Assembly: GCA_963809175.1 (NCBI GenBank)
Contig: CAWEIK010000001.1
Coordinates: 1,488,001-1,552,000 of the forward strand
From: JACCTU01 sp963809175
GTDB taxonomy: Bacteria > Actinomycetota > Thermoleophilia > Gaiellales > Gaiellaceae
Direction of reading: 5' to 3'
DNA length: 64,000 nucleotides
Part shown: one piece after another, positions 46,371-54,614 of the stretch
How the letters are laid out: every line of letters starts with the position of its first letter
Position numbering within the stretch: the stretch's first letter is position 1
The notes under the pieces: model-generated
Databases searched by the model: none
Told to the model about the DNA's origin: nothing
Seen by the model: the letters and a program-made list of their open reading frames with translations, nothing else
Made by a program: the position numbers and the translations under genes

Positions 46371-46612
46371 CGGCCATCGCCGGCAGGAGGATGACCGTGT
46401 CGCCGGCCGAGACCGGTGTCTCGAAGCCGTCGCGCGTGCGGATGTCCTCGCCGCTCGACGTAGACGTTCGCGTACTCGAGCTTGCCGTCGAGCGTGGGAA
46501 AGCGCGCGGTCAGGTCGTCGAGCAGGTCGCGCACGGTGTCGCCCTCGGCGATCACCTCGCGCTCGCCGCCGGTGTCCGTCCGTAGCGTGGGTGGAATCCG
46601 GACGACGCTCAT
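46360..46612 (-). CDS. cysO: CysO/MoaD-like sulfur carrier ending Gly-Gly-Cys, frameshifted
   Basis: Ubiquitin-fold sulfur carrier, 83 aa when repaired. It starts MSVVRIPPTLRTDTGGEREV with VRDLLDDLTARFPTLDGKL. After one extra base near 46455 it continues GEDIRTRDGFETPVSAGDTV and ILLPAMAGGC. Carriers of this family end in Gly-Gly, which is adenylated by a ThiF/MoeB enzyme. Here one Cys codon (TGT) follows GG before TAA. The start overlaps the adenylyltransferase stop (ATGA) and the last 11 bases overlap cysM. Confidence 0.85.
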
Positions 46613-47743
46613 CGGGCGGCGCAGAACTCCGCGTAGTCGATGTACTCGGTCACCGTCGGGTGCTCGCCGCACACGGGACAGTCCGGGTCGCGGCGTAGTG
46701 CAACCTCGGTGAAGGTCGCGCTGAGCGCGTCGAAGAGCAGCAGGCGGCCGACGAGCGGCTCGCCGATCCCCGCGAGGAGCTTGATCGTCTCGTTCGCCTG
46801 CAGCGAGCCGATCACGCCCGGGAGCACGCCGAGCACGCCGCCCTCGGCGCACGACGGCGCGAGCTCCGGCGGCGGCGGGGTGGGGAAGAGGCAGCGGTAG
46901 CACGGGCCTTCCCCCGGCTGGAAGACGGTCGCCTGACCCTCGAAGCGGTAGATCGAGCCGTGCACGACGGGGATCCCGTGCCAGACCGACGCGTCGTTCA
47001 CGAGGTAGCGCGTCGGGAAGTTGTCCGCGCCGTCGACGATCACGTCCCAGCCTTCGGCGAGGATCCGGTCGATGTTCTCCGAGCTCAGCCGCTCGTTGTA
47101 GGTCTTGACCTCGACGTCCGGGTTGAGCGCGGTCAGCGTGTCGCGCGCGGACTCGACCTTCGGGTCGCCGAGCCGCTGCGTCGAGTGCGCGATCTGGCGC
47201 TGCAGGTTCGACTCGTCCACGACGTCGTCGTCGACGATCCCGAGCGTCCCGACACCTGCCGCGGCGAGGTAGAGCGACGCGGGCGAGCCGAGCCCGCCGG
47301 CGCCGATCAGGAGCACGCTCGACTCGAGCAGCCGCCGCTGGCCGGCCTCGCCGAGCTCGGGGATCAGCAGGTGGCGGCTGTAGCGCCGCCGCTGGTCGGG
47401 CTCCAGGGTCGACGGGACGACGACGGGGAAGCCGCTCTTCTCCCACTCCTCGAACCCGTCGGAGAGGTGGCGGGAGCGTTCGTAGCCGAGCGCCCGCAGC
47501 GTCGCGAGCGCGGCCAGCGAGCGGCGGCCGTGCGCGCAGTAGACGACGACCTCGCTGCGCGCGGTCCGGGAGCTCGTCGGCGACGCGGTCCTCCAGGACG
47601 CCGAGCGGGATGTGGAGCGCATTCGGCACGTGGCCGAGGTCCCACTCGCCCTGCTCGCGGACGTCCAGGAAGAGCGCCTCTCCGGCGAGCAGGTCGGCGG
47701 CTTCACGCAGACTGACGGTCGGAGTCTCGCTCGACGTTGCCAT
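46609..47743 (-). CDS. Rhodanese-ThiF fusion: CysO-activating adenylyl/sulfurtransferase, frameshifted
   Basis: 377 aa when repaired, with an N-terminal rhodanese and a C-terminal ThiF/MoeB domain, the reverse of MoeZ/MOCS3. Rhodanese: LFLDVREQGEWDLGHVPNAL and active-site loop VVYCAHGRRS. ThiF: SRHLLIPELGEAGQRRLLES, nucleotide loop LIGAGGLGSPASLYLAAAGV, DESNLQRQIAHST, catalytic-Cys region PSCAEGGVLGVLPG, and zinc cysteines in CYRC and CPVC. One base is extra near 47573. It would adenylate and sulfurate the CysO tail. ATG 47743 starts the rhodanese. A TACACT element lies just upstream. Confidence 0.87.
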
Positions 47744-47771
47744 TGCTTCCGAAAGTGTAGCGACCTGTTCC

Positions 47772-48689
47772 GTGTCCCCGCGCGCCCGCATCTGGACGAT
47801 CGTCGCCGCCGCGTGCGCCGTGGCGGTCGCAGCGACCCTCGGCGTCGTCGCCGTGACGCGCGACGAGCCGGCGACGTCCACCGTCGACCCGCCGCCGCTC
47901 TTCCTCGACCTCGGCGTGCGCGACGACGCGCAGGCGCGCGACCTCCGCCGCGCTTCGCGGCTCTACGCCGACGGCCGGCTGGGCGACGCGCGGCAGATCT
48001 TCGAGCGGTACGGCTCGACCGAGGCGAGGATCGGTGCGGCCTTCGCCGCCTGGCCCGACACGATGCCCGCGCTGGAGTCGCTGCCGCAGTCGAGCTCCGC
48101 CGTCCGCCTCCACGAGGGCGTCGTGCTCGCGACGACCGGCGCCGAGCGGGCGGCGCGCACCGAGCTCGAGGCCGCGGCGCGGCTGGAGCCCGACACGCCC
48201 TACGCCGTGCGCGCGGACGACTTCCTGCACCCGACGTTCGCGCCCGGGCTCCCGCTCTTCGTGCCGGCCGAACCGTTCCCGGCGGCGCTCGCCGACCGCT
48301 CGCCGGGCGACCAGCTCGCGCTGCTCGCCCACCTGCGGACGAAGGTCGCGCGCCTGCACTACGGCTCCGCGCTTCAGAGGGTCGGCAGGCCGCTGTCAGC
48401 GAGGCGCGTCTTCGACGAGGCGGCGCGGCTCGCTCCCGACGACCCGGAGGCCCTGACGGCCGCCGCCGTCTCCCGGTTCGACAAGGACGAGCCCGCTGCT
48501 GCGTTCTCCCGGCTCGGCCCCCTGACCCGGCGGTTCCCGCGTGCGCAGACCGTGCGGTTCCACCTCGGGCTGCTCCTGGTGTGGAGCGGCGACGCCGAGG
48601 GGGCCAAGCGGCAGCTTCGCCAGGTGCAGGCCCTGGGCCCGGAAACCCGCTTGGGAAGGGAAGCAAAGCGCTTTCTCGACCGTCTCTAG
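47772..48689 (+). CDS. Membrane-anchored TPR protein
   Basis: 305 aa. One N-terminal TM helix (IWTIVAAACAVAVAATLGVV), then a helical repeat domain. TPR-like units are visible in RRASRLYADGRLGDARQIFE, ALQRVGRPLSARRVFDEAARLAPDDPEAL and LLLVWSGDAEGAKRQLRQVQ. No enzyme motif. It is likely a scaffold on the outer face of the membrane. GTG 47772 gives SPRARIW directly before the helix. Divergent from the rhodanese-ThiF gene across 28 bp. Confidence 0.8.
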   Translation: MSPRARIWTIVAAACAVAVAATLGVVAVTRDEPATSTVDPPPLFLDLGVRDDAQARDLRRASRLYADGRLGDARQIFERYGSTEARIGAAFAAWPDTMPALESLPQSSSAVRLHEGVVLATTGAERAARTELEAAARLEPDTPYAVRADDFLHPTFAPGLPLFVPAEPFPAALADRSPGDQLALLAHLRTKVARLHYGSALQRVGRPLSARRVFDEAARLAPDDPEALTAAAVSRFDKDEPAAAFSRLGPLTRRFPRAQTVRFHLGLLLVWSGDAEGAKRQLRQVQALGPETRLGREAKRFLDRL

Positions 48690-48779
48690 GGCGATGGGAC
48701 TTGGTTAAGAAAAGATGAGCCGAACGGCCTATGGCGGCCGTCCGCGACCTCAGGCACACTTCCGCCGCCACCGAGGACA

Positions 48780-48807
48780 TTGACTCTGTCCGACGCGGCC
48801 GTAAGGT
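48780..48807 (+). promoter_or_regulatory. Sigma-A-type promoter of the principal sigma factor
   Basis: TTGACT (48780-48785), 16-bp spacer, TAAGGT (48802-48807). A short leader with GGAGGGGG (48843-48850) precedes GTG 48854. Confidence 0.6.
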
Positions 48808-48853
48808 GAGGGTGAGGGTGGGTGTCATGCAGCACGGGCCTTGGAGGGGGAAC

Positions 48854-49942
48854 GTGAGCGAAACGGCGACGGTGATTCCGGGGACGGAGCTGAACGTCGA
48901 GGCGATGCTCGCCACCGACGAGGCGAAGGCCCTGCTCGAAACAGGCAAGGCGGCCGGCTCGCTCACGGCGGAGGAGATCGCGCTCGCGCTCGTCGAGCTC
49001 GACCTCGAGGCCGGCGTGCTCGACTCGTTCTACGACACGCTCGAGTCGCTCGAGATCTCGGTGGTCGAGGTCGTCGTCGAGGAGGAAGAGGTTGCCGCGC
49101 CGGTCGAGCGCGAGGTCTCGACCGACTCGCTCCAACTGTTCCTGAAGGACATCGGCAAGGTCGACCTGCTCACCGCAGCGCAGGAGGTCGAGCTCGCGAA
49201 GCGCATCGAGCGCGGCGACCACGGCGCGAAGCAGGAGATGGTCGAGGCGAACCTTCGCCTCGTGGTCTCGATCGCCAAGCGCTACCGCAACCAGGGGCTG
49301 CCGTTCCTCGATCTGATCCAGGAGGGGACGATCGGCCTCGTGCGCGCCGCGGAGAAGTTCGACTACCGCAAGGGCTTCAAGTTCTCGACGTACGCGACCT
49401 GGTGGATTCGCCAGGCCGTCGCGCGTGCGCTCGCCGACAAGGCGCGGACGATCCGCATGCCGGTGCACGTCGTCGAGAAGCTGAACAAGATCGCGCGCGC
49501 CGAGCGCAAGCTGCGCGCCGAGCTCGGACGCGAGCCGATGTCGTTCGAGATCGGCAAGGAGCTCGAGCTGACGACCGACGAGGTCGAGCAGATCCGCCGC
49601 AGCGCGCAGACGCCGGTCTCGCTCGAGAAGCCCGTCGGCGACGAGGAGGAGTCCGAGTTCGGCCACTTCCTCACCGACGACACGGCTCCGATGCCCGAGG
49701 AGGAGGCCGAGACGACGCTTCGCAAGGAGGCGCTCAAGAAGGTGCTCGAGATGCTCTCGCCGCGCGAGCGCCAGGTGCTCGAGCTCCGCTACGGGCTCGA
49801 CGGCAAGCCGCCGCGCACGCTCGACGAGGTCGGCCGCACGTTCAACGTGACGCGCGAGCGGATCCGCCAGATCGAGAACCAGAGCCTGAAGAAGCTCCGC
49901 GCGCTGTCGGACAGCCAGACGCTCCGCGACGCCGCGGCCTGA
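48854..49942 (+). CDS. sigA: Principal RNA polymerase sigma factor (RpoD/SigA)
   Basis: 362 aa, group 1 or 2 sigma-70. Region 1.1-like acidic N-terminus; region 1.2 TDSLQLFLKDIGKVDLLTA; region 2 ANLRLVVSIAKRYRNQGLPF, LIQEGTIGLVRAAEKFDY and KFSTYATWWIRQAVARAL; region 3 MPVHVVEKLNKIARAERKL; region 4 LSPRERQVLELRYGLDG with HTH TRERIRQIENQSLKKLRAL. GTG 48854 is chosen because GGAGGGGG sits just upstream and it gives VSETATVIPG. Its region 2.4 would recognise the TANNNT -10 elements seen through the window. Confidence 0.93.
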   Translation: MSETATVIPGTELNVEAMLATDEAKALLETGKAAGSLTAEEIALALVELDLEAGVLDSFYDTLESLEISVVEVVVEEEEVAAPVEREVSTDSLQLFLKDIGKVDLLTAAQEVELAKRIERGDHGAKQEMVEANLRLVVSIAKRYRNQGLPFLDLIQEGTIGLVRAAEKFDYRKGFKFSTYATWWIRQAVARALADKARTIRMPVHVVEKLNKIARAERKLRAELGREPMSFEIGKELELTTDEVEQIRRSAQTPVSLEKPVGDEEESEFGHFLTDDTAPMPEEEAETTLRKEALKKVLEMLSPRERQVLELRYGLDGKPPRTLDEVGRTFNVTRERIRQIENQSLKKLRALSDSQTLRDAAA

Positions 49943-49954
49943 GACGTCCCTCCC

Positions 49955-49983
49955 TTGACCGCCGCCGGGCGCGGTGCTTAGCT
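49955..49983 (+). promoter_or_regulatory. Promoter of the secreted acidic protein
   Basis: TTGACC (49955-49960), 17-bp spacer, TTAGCT (49978-49983). A strong ribosome binding site AAAGGAGGGGG precedes ATG 50006. Confidence 0.55.
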
Positions 49984-50005
49984 CGTACGGTCAAAGGAGG
50001 GGGAC

Positions 50006-50485
50006 ATGAAGAGGCTTCAGCTCGTTTCGCTTCTCCTCGGGACGCTGATCTTGATCGGCGGGGGTCAGGCAGCGCTCGCCGCGACGCGCGACGACGATGA
50101 CGGGTGTCGGCCGGTGCACGCGACGGGTGTCGGACAGGATCTCGGCGGCGGGAACACCACCGCCACGATCACGCGCGGAGGCATCCTGAATGGGACGACC
50201 AACGCGCACTTCGACATCACCGGCGGCACGCCACCGGCCCTGAGCTTCGAGGGGACGATCGTCTTCACCACGAAGAAAGGAACGCTGACCGCGAGCATCG
50301 CCGGGACGTTCAACGTGGCGACCGGGGCGTTCGCGGCGACGGGGACGGTCACTGGCGGAACCGGGAGGTTCGCCGGTGCGACCGGGAACCTGTCGCTTGC
50401 CGGAGTCGAGGACTTGACGACCGGCAGCTTCACCGAGACGGTCACAGGGACGCTTTGCCTGGCCGAGGATGACGACGACGACTAG
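50006..50485 (+). CDS. Secreted beta-rich protein with acidic ends
   Basis: 159 aa. A signal peptide (LQLVSLLLGTLILIGGGQAALA) is followed by a mature protein that starts ATRDDDDGC and ends EDDDDD. Between them is a Thr/Gly-rich beta pattern: GNTTATITRGGILNGTTNAH, ALSFEGTIVFTTKKGTLTAS, TGTVTGGTGRFAGATGNLSL and FTETVTGTLC. One Cys near each end could form a disulfide closing a barrel. Aspartate runs may bind calcium. No family assigned with confidence. It has its own strong promoter and ribosome binding site, so it may be abundant. Confidence 0.75.
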   Translation: MKRLQLVSLLLGTLILIGGGQAALAATRDDDDGCRPVHATGVGQDLGGGNTTATITRGGILNGTTNAHFDITGGTPPALSFEGTIVFTTKKGTLTASIAGTFNVATGAFAATGTVTGGTGRFAGATGNLSLAGVEDLTTGSFTETVTGTLCLAEDDDDD

Positions 50486-50495
50486 CGGCGGCACG

Positions 50496-50501
50496 TAGAC
50501 T
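50496..50501 (+). promoter_or_regulatory. -10 element of the M20 gene, probable leaderless start
   Basis: TAGACT, 8 nt before GTG 50510. Same hexamer as the tRNA-Gln promoter. Confidence 0.45.
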
Positions 50502-50509
50502 CACGCGCC

Positions 50510-51848
50510 GTGAACGCGACGCACCTCGACGAGCTCTACGACCTCCTTCGGATTCCGAGCGTCAGCGCCGACCCGAACCACGCCGCCGACGTCCGGCGGG
50601 CGGGGGAGTGGGTGCGCGACCTCGTGCGCTCCGCCAAGGGCGGCGACGCGGAGCTCGTCGAGACGGACGCGCAGCCGATGGTGATCGGCGAGATCCCGGC
50701 GTCGAACGACCCCGGCGAACGCGCCGACCGTGCTCGTCTACGGCCACTTCGACGTGCAGCCGCCGGCCCCGATCGACCTCTGGGACAGCGACCCCTTCGA
50801 GCCGACGGTCAAGGACGACTGGCTCTTCGCGCGCGGCGTGGCGGACGACAAGGGTCAGCTCTATTCGATCTTGCGCGCCGCGATCGACCTCGCGGACGAA
50901 GGCGCACTGCCTGTGAACATCCGCGTCGCCTCGGACGGCGAGGAGGAGATCGGCGGCATGTCGATCGTCGACTGGATCGACGCCGACGAGCGTGGGGCCG
51001 ACGTGTGCGTGATCTTCGACGGCGGGATGGAGCGCCGCGACGTCCCGCAGTTCTGCACCGGCACGCGCGGGCTCATCGCCTTCGACCTGACGGTGAAGAC
51101 CGGCGCGCGCGACCTGCACTCGGGCATGTACGGGAACGCTGCGCTGAACGCGATCCACGCGCTCATGCAGGCGCTCGGCGGGATCATGCCCCGCGACGGG
51201 CGGCTCCCCGAGCCGCTGCGGCAGGGGATCATCCCGGCGTCGCCCGAGGAACAGGAGAGCTGGAGCGCGATCCCGAGCGGCGCGGAGATGCTCGGCGAGG
51301 CGGGCGCGAGCCCGTACGACGAGCGCGCCGCCGACGAGTTCTGGCTGCGCACCACGGCCGAGTCGTCCGTCGACGTGAACGGCATCCTCGGCGGCAAGCC
51401 CGGGTTGAAGAACACGACCACCGTCACGTCGGCGGAGGCGAACTTCACCGTTCGACTCGCGCCCGGCCAGGACGTCGAGACGATTCGCAAGGCCGTCGAG
51501 CAGCTCGTCACCGACGCCGCGCCCGAGGGCGCCGAGGTCGACATCCGTTTCGACGGGGGGACGCCGGCGTCGGTCGTCGACCCGAAGTCGGCGGCGATCC
51601 AGCTCGGCTCGAAGGCGTTCGAGAAGGTCTTCGGCCGCGAGCCGCTGCTCGTGCGCGGCGGCGGCACGCTGCCGATCATGGCCGCGGTCACCGAGCGCGG
51701 CATGCCCGTTGTGCTGACGGGCGTCGCGCTGCCCGAGTCGAGCGTTCACTCGCCGAACGAGAAGCTTCCGGTCGAGTACCTGACGAAGGCGTACGACGCC
51801 GCGCGCGAGCTCTACCTCGCGTTCGCCGACCTTCCGCGCTCCGGCTAG
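50510..51848 (+). CDS. M20-family dipeptidase/peptidase, frameshifted
   Basis: 445 aa when repaired. The N-terminal LDELYDLLRIPSVSADPNHA is in one frame; one extra base near 50727 moves the rest. Metal motifs: VYGHFDVQPPAPIDLWDSDP (His and Asp), FARGVADDKGQ (bridging Asp), SDGEEEIGG (catalytic Glu pair), VIFDGG and a late His in LPESSVHSPNE. The dimerisation domain lies in the middle (RDLHSGMYGNAALNAIHALM). Cytosolic dipeptidase or N-acyl amino acid hydrolase; substrate not predictable. Leaderless -10 upstream. Confidence 0.87.
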
Positions 51849-51855
51849 CTCGCGC

Positions 51856-52188
51856 TCAGCAGTCGACGAGCCAGGCGTGCCCGTAGCGGCGCATCTCGTC
51901 GATCACCGGGAGCAGGCCTCGGCCCTTCTCGGTGAGCTCGTACTCGACGCGCGGCGGGCGCTCTGGATAGCTCGTGCGGAGCAGGATCCCGCCTTCCTCG
52001 AGCGCTCGCAGCCGCTCCGAGAGGGTTCGCGGGGAGATCCCTGGGCAGGCCGCCTCGAGCTCGGTGAACCGCCGCGCACCCTCGGAGAGGTCGTGGACCA
52101 GCAGCGCCGTCCACTTAGCGCCGAGGATCTCCGTGCAGGCCGCCACAGCACACGACGTCGTCTCGTGGATCGGGTTCATCGTGCGCAT
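51856..52188 (-). CDS. HxlR-family transcriptional regulator
   Basis: 110 aa. The family signature is complete: the Cys in TTSCAVAACTEILGAKWTAL (redox or aldehyde-sensing Cys in HxlR/HypR relatives), winged helix GARRFTELEAACPGISPRTL, SERLRALEEGGILLR and YELTEKGRGLLPVIDEMRRY. ATG 52188 or 52179 are both possible. A perfect 10-bp palindrome lies in its promoter, so it probably regulates itself. Its target operon is not obvious. Confidence 0.9.
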   Translation of the reverse strand: MRTMNPIHETTSCAVAACTEILGAKWTALLVHDLSEGARRFTELEAACPGISPRTLSERLRALEEGGILLRTSYPERPPRVEYELTEKGRGLLPVIDEMRRYGHAWLVDC

Positions 52189-52193
52189 CGCTA

Positions 52194-52217
52194 CAGAGAA
52201 TATAGCGACCGTACGGT
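52194..52217 (-). promoter_or_regulatory. HxlR promoter with palindromic operator
   Basis: On the minus strand TATATT (52204-52199) is the -10. Just upstream, in the spacer, ACCGTACGGT (52208-52217) is a perfect palindrome, a classic repressor position. CGCTA/TAGCG around the -10 forms another 5-bp inverted repeat. Confidence 0.45.
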
Positions 52218-52233
52218 TGCGCGACTTGCGCAG

Positions 52234-52903
52234 CTAGTCGGAGTGGGAGGCGTCCGTGAACTCGCGGAACTCGCCGGAGACGAGGTACGCAGTCCGCTCG
52301 CCGATGTCGACCGCGTGGTCGCCGATCCGCTCGAAGCACCGCGAGACGAGGATCATCCGCAGGCCCCACTCGTGCAGCTTCGGGTCGCGCCCGAACGAGA
52401 GCACCTGCTCGACGAAGCGCCGGTTCGTGCGGTCGATCAGCTCGTCGAGGTCGACGAGCGTCTCGGCCTGCTCGAGGTTGCGGGACGAGAAGGAGTCGAG
52501 TGCGACGCGGATCATCTCCTCTGCGCGCGCGCCCATCTCCTCGAACGCGTCGACGAACATCCGGTCCGGCGCGACCGGGCGGCGCGAGCTTGACGAGCTT
52601 CGCGATCGTCACGCAGTAGTCGCCGATCCGCTCGAGGTGCAGGTTGACGTGGAGCATCGACAGCACGAGCCTGAGATCGCCCGCGACCGGCGTCTGTCGT
52701 GCGAGCAGGTCCTGGATGCCCTCCTCGACGGCGAGGTAGCGCGAGTCGATCTCGTCGTCGAAGGCGATCACCTCGTCGGCGAGCTCCCCGTCCTGTTGCA
52801 CCAACGCGTTGAGGGCTCCGCGCAGCGAGCGCAGCGCGAGCGTTCCCTCCTCGTGGATCGACGCTTCGAGCTGGTCGAGATCTTCTTGGAAGCCGACCCT
52901 CAT
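52234..52903 (-). CDS. phoU: Phosphate signalling protein PhoU, frameshifted
   Basis: 222 aa when repaired, two three-helix PhoU bundles. First half: EEGTLALRSLRGALNALVQQ, VIAFDDEIDSRYLAVEEGIQ and HVNLHLERIGDYCVTIAKLV (metal motif). One extra base near 52575, then MFVDAFEEMGARAEEMIRVA, LDELIDRTNRRFVEQVL and SRCFERIGDHAVDIGERTAY (second E-RIGDHA motif). It links Pst transport to PhoR and represses the regulon in high phosphate. Start overlaps the pstB stop (ATGA). Confidence 0.92.
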
Positions 52904-53748
52904 CCGAACCTCCCCGTCACGTAGTCCTCGGTCCGCTTGTCGCTCGGCTGAGTGAAGATCTTCGACGTCTCGTCGTACTCGACGAGGATTCCGGTGCGAT
53001 CCCCCTCGGGCGCGATGTTGACGGAGAAGAACGCCGTCATGTCGGCGACGCGCGCGGCCTGCTGCATGTTGTGCGTGACGATCAGGATCGTGAAGTCCTT
53101 CTTGAGCTCGTGCATGAGGTCTTCGATCCGCGTCGTCGCGATCGGGTCGAGCGCAGACGCCGGCTCGTCCATCAGGATCACCTCGGGCTCGGTCGCGAGC
53201 GCACGCGCGATGCAGAGGCGCTGCTGCTGACCACCCGAGAGCCCGAGCGCGCTCTTCTTCAGCCGGTCCTTGACCTCGTCCCAGAGCGCCGCTCGGCGGA
53301 GCGCCTGCTCGACGCGCTCTTCGAGCCCCTTCCTCCACCCGAGCACGCGCGGCCCGAACGCGACGTTGTCGAAGATCGTCTTCGGGAACGGGTTCGGCTT
53401 CTGGAACACCATCCCGATCTGCTTTCGCACCTCGACCGGGTCGACGCCCTTGCCGTAGAGGTCCTCACCGTGGTAGAGCACCGTGCCGTGCACCTTCGCG
53501 CCGGGGATCAGCGCGTTCATGTGGTTGAAGACGCGGATGAACGTGCTCTTTCCGCAGCCCGACGGTCCGATGATCGCCGTCACCTCGTTGCTGTAGATCG
53601 GAAGCGTGATTTCCTGCACGGCGAGGTTGCCGTCGTAGGACACGCCGACGTTCTGCACGTCGAAGACGACGTCCTTGTGCTGCAGGGCGGGCGTGCGAGT
53701 GAGGTCTTCGGCGATCTTCAAGGTTCGGTTCGTGTCCGTCACGCTCAT
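52900..53748 (-). CDS. pstB: Phosphate ABC transporter ATP-binding protein
   Basis: 282 aa. Walker A GPSGCGKSTFIRVFNHMN, VFQKPNPFPKTIFDNVAFGP (PstB-specific Q-loop context), LSGGQQQRLCIARALA, Walker B ILMDEPASALDPIAT and switch His in VTHNMQQAARVAD. ATG 53748 shares its A with the pstA stop (TGATG) and has GGAGGTGG upstream. Part of the pstSCAB-phoU operon. Confidence 0.97.
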   Translation of the reverse strand: MSVTDTNRTLKIAEDLTRTPALQHKDVVFDVQNVGVSYDGNLAVQEITLPIYSNEVTAIIGPSGCGKSTFIRVFNHMNALIPGAKVHGTVLYHGEDLYGKGVDPVEVRKQIGMVFQKPNPFPKTIFDNVAFGPRVLGWRKGLEERVEQALRRAALWDEVKDRLKKSALGLSGGQQQRLCIARALATEPEVILMDEPASALDPIATTRIEDLMHELKKDFTILIVTHNMQQAARVADMTAFFSVNIAPEGDRTGILVEYDETSKIFTQPSDKRTEDYVTGRFG

Positions 53749-54614
53749 CACCACCTCCTCTGGTAGCGGTTCCGGAGCCAGATGGCGACGGCGTTGAGAG
53801 TCAGCAGGATGCCGAGCAGCACGATAATCGCAGCCGCGGCGAGAGAACGGAACTCCTCCTGAGGAAGTCGCACCCACTGGTAGATCTGGATCGGCAGCGC
53901 CGTGAACGGCCCGAGGATCGTCGGGTCGAACGCGACGTACGTCACGGCGCCGACCATGATCAGCGGCGCAGTCTCGCCGATGCCACGCGACACCGAGAGG
54001 ATCGAGCCGGTCGCGATCCCCGGGAGCGCTGCCGGGAGCACCTGCCGCGACGTCACCTGCCACTGGGTCGCGCCGAGCGCGTAGCCACCCTGTCGGATCG
54101 TGTCGGGGACGGCACGGAGTGCCTCGCGCGACGCGATGATCATGTTCGGGAGGACGAGCAGCGTCAGGATCAGCGCGCCGGCGAGCAGCACCTGGCCGAG
54201 CCCGATCCCTCGCACGACGAACGCGAGGCCGAGGATCCCGTAGACGATCGACGGGACGGCAGCGAGGTTCTGGATGTTCAGCTCGAGCAGCCGGTTGTAC
54301 CAGCGCTTTCGATCTGCGTACTCCTCGAGGTAGATCGCCGTTCCGACGCCGATCGGCACCGTGAAGAGGATCACCATGATGCCCAGGTAGATCGTCGCCA
54401 GGATCGCAGGCTTCGCGCCCGCGATCGCCGGGTCGATCGACGGCGGGTTCGTGAAGAGCGTCTTGGTGACGTACGGCCAGCCCTTCCGGAAGACGTCGAC
54501 GAGCAGCGTCACCAGCGTGACGAAGCCCACGATCAGCGAGAGGAGCAGGACCCCCTTGAACAGCGCGCCCTTGATGTCCCGCCCGCGGCGCTTCAGGTTC
54601 ACGGTCTCGGTCAC
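53748..54614 (-). CDS. pstA: Phosphate ABC transporter permease PstA
   Basis: 288 aa with six hydrophobic helices (GVLLLSLIVGFVTLVTLLVD first). Permease motifs: VGTAIYLEEYADRKRWYNRL, NLAAVPSIVYGILGLAFVVR, GYALGATQWQVTSRQVLPAA and SRGIGETAPLIMVGAVTYV. The EAA-like loop Gly (PGIATGSILS) is present. GTG 54614 overlaps the pstC stop. Confidence 0.96.
   Translation of the reverse strand: MTETVNLKRRGRDIKGALFKGVLLLSLIVGFVTLVTLLVDVFRKGWPYVTKTLFTNPPSIDPAIAGAKPAILATIYLGIMVILFTVPIGVGTAIYLEEYADRKRWYNRLLELNIQNLAAVPSIVYGILGLAFVVRGIGLGQVLLAGALILTLLVLPNMIIASREALRAVPDTIRQGGYALGATQWQVTSRQVLPAALPGIATGSILSVSRGIGETAPLIMVGAVTYVAFDPTILGPFTALPIQIYQWVRLPQEEFRSLAAAAIIVLLGILLTLNAVAIWLRNRYQRRW

Noticed and set aside
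47744..48966. Upstream extension of the rhodanese-ThiF gene
   Set aside because: The extension is antisense to the TPR gene, low complexity and Arg/Ala-rich. ATG 47743 fits the rhodanese start exactly.
49955..49993. TTGACC/GGTCAA arms around the promoter at 49955 as an operator
   Set aside because: The arms are 6 bp and about 27 bp apart, and one arm is simply the -35 hexamer. Too weak to claim.
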